Shown: in pieces, positions 4,279 through 5,502 of the stretch
How the letters are laid out: every line of letters begins with the position of its first letter
Position numbering within the stretch: position 1 is the stretch's first letter
Origin: Nitrospinaceae bacterium
Lineage (GTDB): Bacteria > Nitrospinota > Nitrospinia > Nitrospinales > VA-1
Direction: 5' to 3'
Assembly (NCBI GenBank): GCA_016763735.1
Contig: JAESTE010000139.1
Span: 1 to 5,502 of the forward strand
Length of the DNA stretch: 5,502 bases
Notes under the pieces: model-generated
The model's input: only the letters and a program-made list of their open reading frames with translations
Databases searched by the model: none
What the model was told of the DNA's origin: nothing
Program-made: the position numbers and the translations under genes

Positions 4279-5502
4279 ATGAATATTGGACCTACGGGTG
4301 CCCCAACAGCGGTAATTAACAAACTATTGATTGCCAATCGAGGCGAGATCGCTGTGCGTATCACTCGTACCGCTGCGGAGATGGGGATCGCCACTGTTGC
4401 CATTTATCCTCAGGACGACAAAGCCAGCTTGCACGTACGCCGAGCCGGTGATGCCTATTCTTTGCCAGGGCGTGGCGCGCAAGCCTACCTAGATAGTGAC
4501 GCTATCATCAAAGCGGCTCTCGCAAGTGGGTCTGACGCACTACATCCCGGTTATGGCTTTCTTGCCGAAAGCGCCGAGTTTGCCGAGCAGGTTGAAGCGG
4601 CCGGCATCCGTTTTATTGGTCCAACATCACACTCCCTGCGATTGTTTGGTGACAAAGTGGCAGCCAGACAACATGCACAAAATCTTCACATTCCCATCAT
4701 TCCTGGCACTGGTCTTGACTCTAGCCTTGGCATTGAAGGTGCTTCTGAACTCGACCAGGCAGTAAAATTTTTTAAGGCATTACCAGCTGGCGAGGCCATG
4801 CTAATTAAAGCCGTGGCAGGCGGTGGTGGACGCGGTATGCGTGTGGTGAATACCCAAGGAGAAATTGCGATGGCCTTGGAGCGTTGTCGCTCTGAAGCGC
4901 AAGCGGCCTTTGGTAATCCTGCTGTGTATGTCGAACAATATTTACCTGCGGTTCGTCATCTGGAAGTGCAAATTATTGGCGATGGCGCAGGCGAATGTGT
5001 GGCATTGGGTGAACGTGAATGTTCCTTACAGCGCCGTCATCAAAAGATAGTAGAAATTGCCCCCAGCCCCTCCATCACTACACACTTACGTGAACAATTA
5101 ACCCACTATGCAATCGCACTAACCGCCAGTGATCACTATCGTTCTTTGGGTACGGTGGAGTTTTTACTCAATACCCATAATAACGAGTTATTTTTTATTG
5201 AAACCAACCCACGTATTCAGGTTGAACATACGGTTACCGAAGCAGTATACGGCTTGGATTTGGTGCGCCTGCAACTGGAACTGGCCCAAGGTTCGCAACT
5301 CACCGACATTATCCCCTGCAAAGATAAAATTCTACCTCGTGGTTACGCGATGCAATTGCGCATTAATATGGAACGCATGGATGCCAAGGGTAATACCAAA
5401 CCCACGGGCGGCCTTATCGATATTTATGAACCGCCCAGCGGTGTCGGTATTCGTGTCGATGGTTTTGCCTATTCTGGTTATCGCAGTTCATCGCATTACG
5501 AC
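4279..5502 (+). CDS. Biotin carboxylase domain, N-terminal 408 residues of a biotin-dependent carboxylase (partial)
   Basis: The gene runs off the window with no stop. The domain uses ATP and bicarbonate to carboxylate biotin on a carrier protein. Visible in order: LLIANRGEIAVRI (16-28, N-terminal domain), HPGYGFLAES (89-98), GDK (124-126), the glycine-rich ATP lid KAVAGGGGRGMR (177-188), ERECSLQRRHQK (245-256, with the H and K that match H236 and K238 of E. coli AccC), and FIETNPRIQVEHTVTE (306-321) with E308, N310, R312, Q314, V315 and E316 at the catalytic positions. The C-terminal domain follows (QLRINMER, PTGG, EPPSGVGIRVD). 'NPRIQVEHTVTE' is the form typical of pyruvate carboxylase and large fused acyl-CoA carboxylases rather than AccC ('NTRIQVEHPVTE'), so more domains (biotin carrier, carboxyltransferase) are expected past the window. 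AGAAGAAGAG (4265-4274) is a purine-rich ribosome binding site 4 bases before the ATG. Probably controlled by the divergent TetR protein. Confidence 0.93.
   Translation, partial: MNIGPTGAPTAVINKLLIANRGEIAVRITRTAAEMGIATVAIYPQDDKASLHVRRAGDAYSLPGRGAQAYLDSDAIIKAALASGSDALHPGYGFLAESAEFAEQVEAAGIRFIGPTSHSLRLFGDKVAARQHAQNLHIPIIPGTGLDSSLGIEGASELDQAVKFFKALPAGEAMLIKAVAGGGGRGMRVVNTQGEIAMALERCRSEAQAAFGNPAVYVEQYLPAVRHLEVQIIGDGAGECVALGERECSLQRRHQKIVEIAPSPSITTHLREQLTHYAIALTASDHYRSLGTVEFLLNTHNNELFFIETNPRIQVEHTVTEAVYGLDLVRLQLELAQGSQLTDIIPCKDKILPRGYAMQLRINMERMDAKGNTKPTGGLIDIYEPPSGVGIRVDGFAYSGYRSSSHYD

Noticed and set aside
4496..5050. Other-frame open frames inside the biotin carboxylase
   Set aside because: They overlap a continuous 408-codon frame with all biotin carboxylase motifs and are shadows of it.

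Overview
The window looks like a piece of a gammaproteobacterial chromosome, probably from an aquatic or marine lineage. This is an inference from the moderate base composition, an integron-like attC half-site, and a TetR plus biotin-carboxylase pair; no single gene fixes the taxon. The window has two halves. Positions 1 to about 3400 are AT-rich accessory DNA full of small hypothetical genes. Positions about 3434 to 5502 are less AT-rich and read as ordinary metabolic DNA.

Layout. The left edge (1-191) ends in the right half of an integron attC-like site (GTTAGGT at 184-190) with a GC-rich foldback before it. A cassette-style gene follows within about 10 bp: a 131-residue protein with two CxxC pairs, likely a zinc ribbon (201-596, +). 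No second attC is seen after it. Positions 597-1155 hold a weak terminator-like hairpin, a possible frameshifted membrane-anchored protein on the minus strand (705-1048), and hairpins including a good minus-strand terminator (1090-1115). That terminator closes a minus-strand pair: a 64-residue membrane protein (2308-2502) and a 371-residue protein with two membrane segments and a cytosolic domain that weakly resembles phospholipase-D-like domains (1156-2271). About 160 bp upstream is a candidate promoter (2660-2688).

Further up on the minus strand, 2788-2880 carries a 30-codon hydrophobic reading frame with a strong GGAGG ribosome binding site and, downstream of it, a nested inverted repeat. 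It may be a small membrane peptide or a toxin-like gene. Divergent from it is a 131-residue membrane-anchored or exported protein (2980-3375, +).

The right part is a divergent pair: a TetR-family repressor (minus, 3434 to 4150 or 4234) and the first 408 codons of a biotin carboxylase (plus, 4279 to the window end), probably the start of a multidomain biotin-dependent carboxylase. Two palindromes (4212-4224 and 4247-4260) lie between or just inside their 5' ends and are good candidates for TetR operators. A TTG codon at 4150 with a clear GGGGAG ribosome binding site suggests that the annotated N-terminal extension of the regulator may not be translated, which would make both palindromes intergenic. 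The simplest reading is a repressor that controls itself and the carboxylase in response to a small ligand, perhaps an acyl-CoA.
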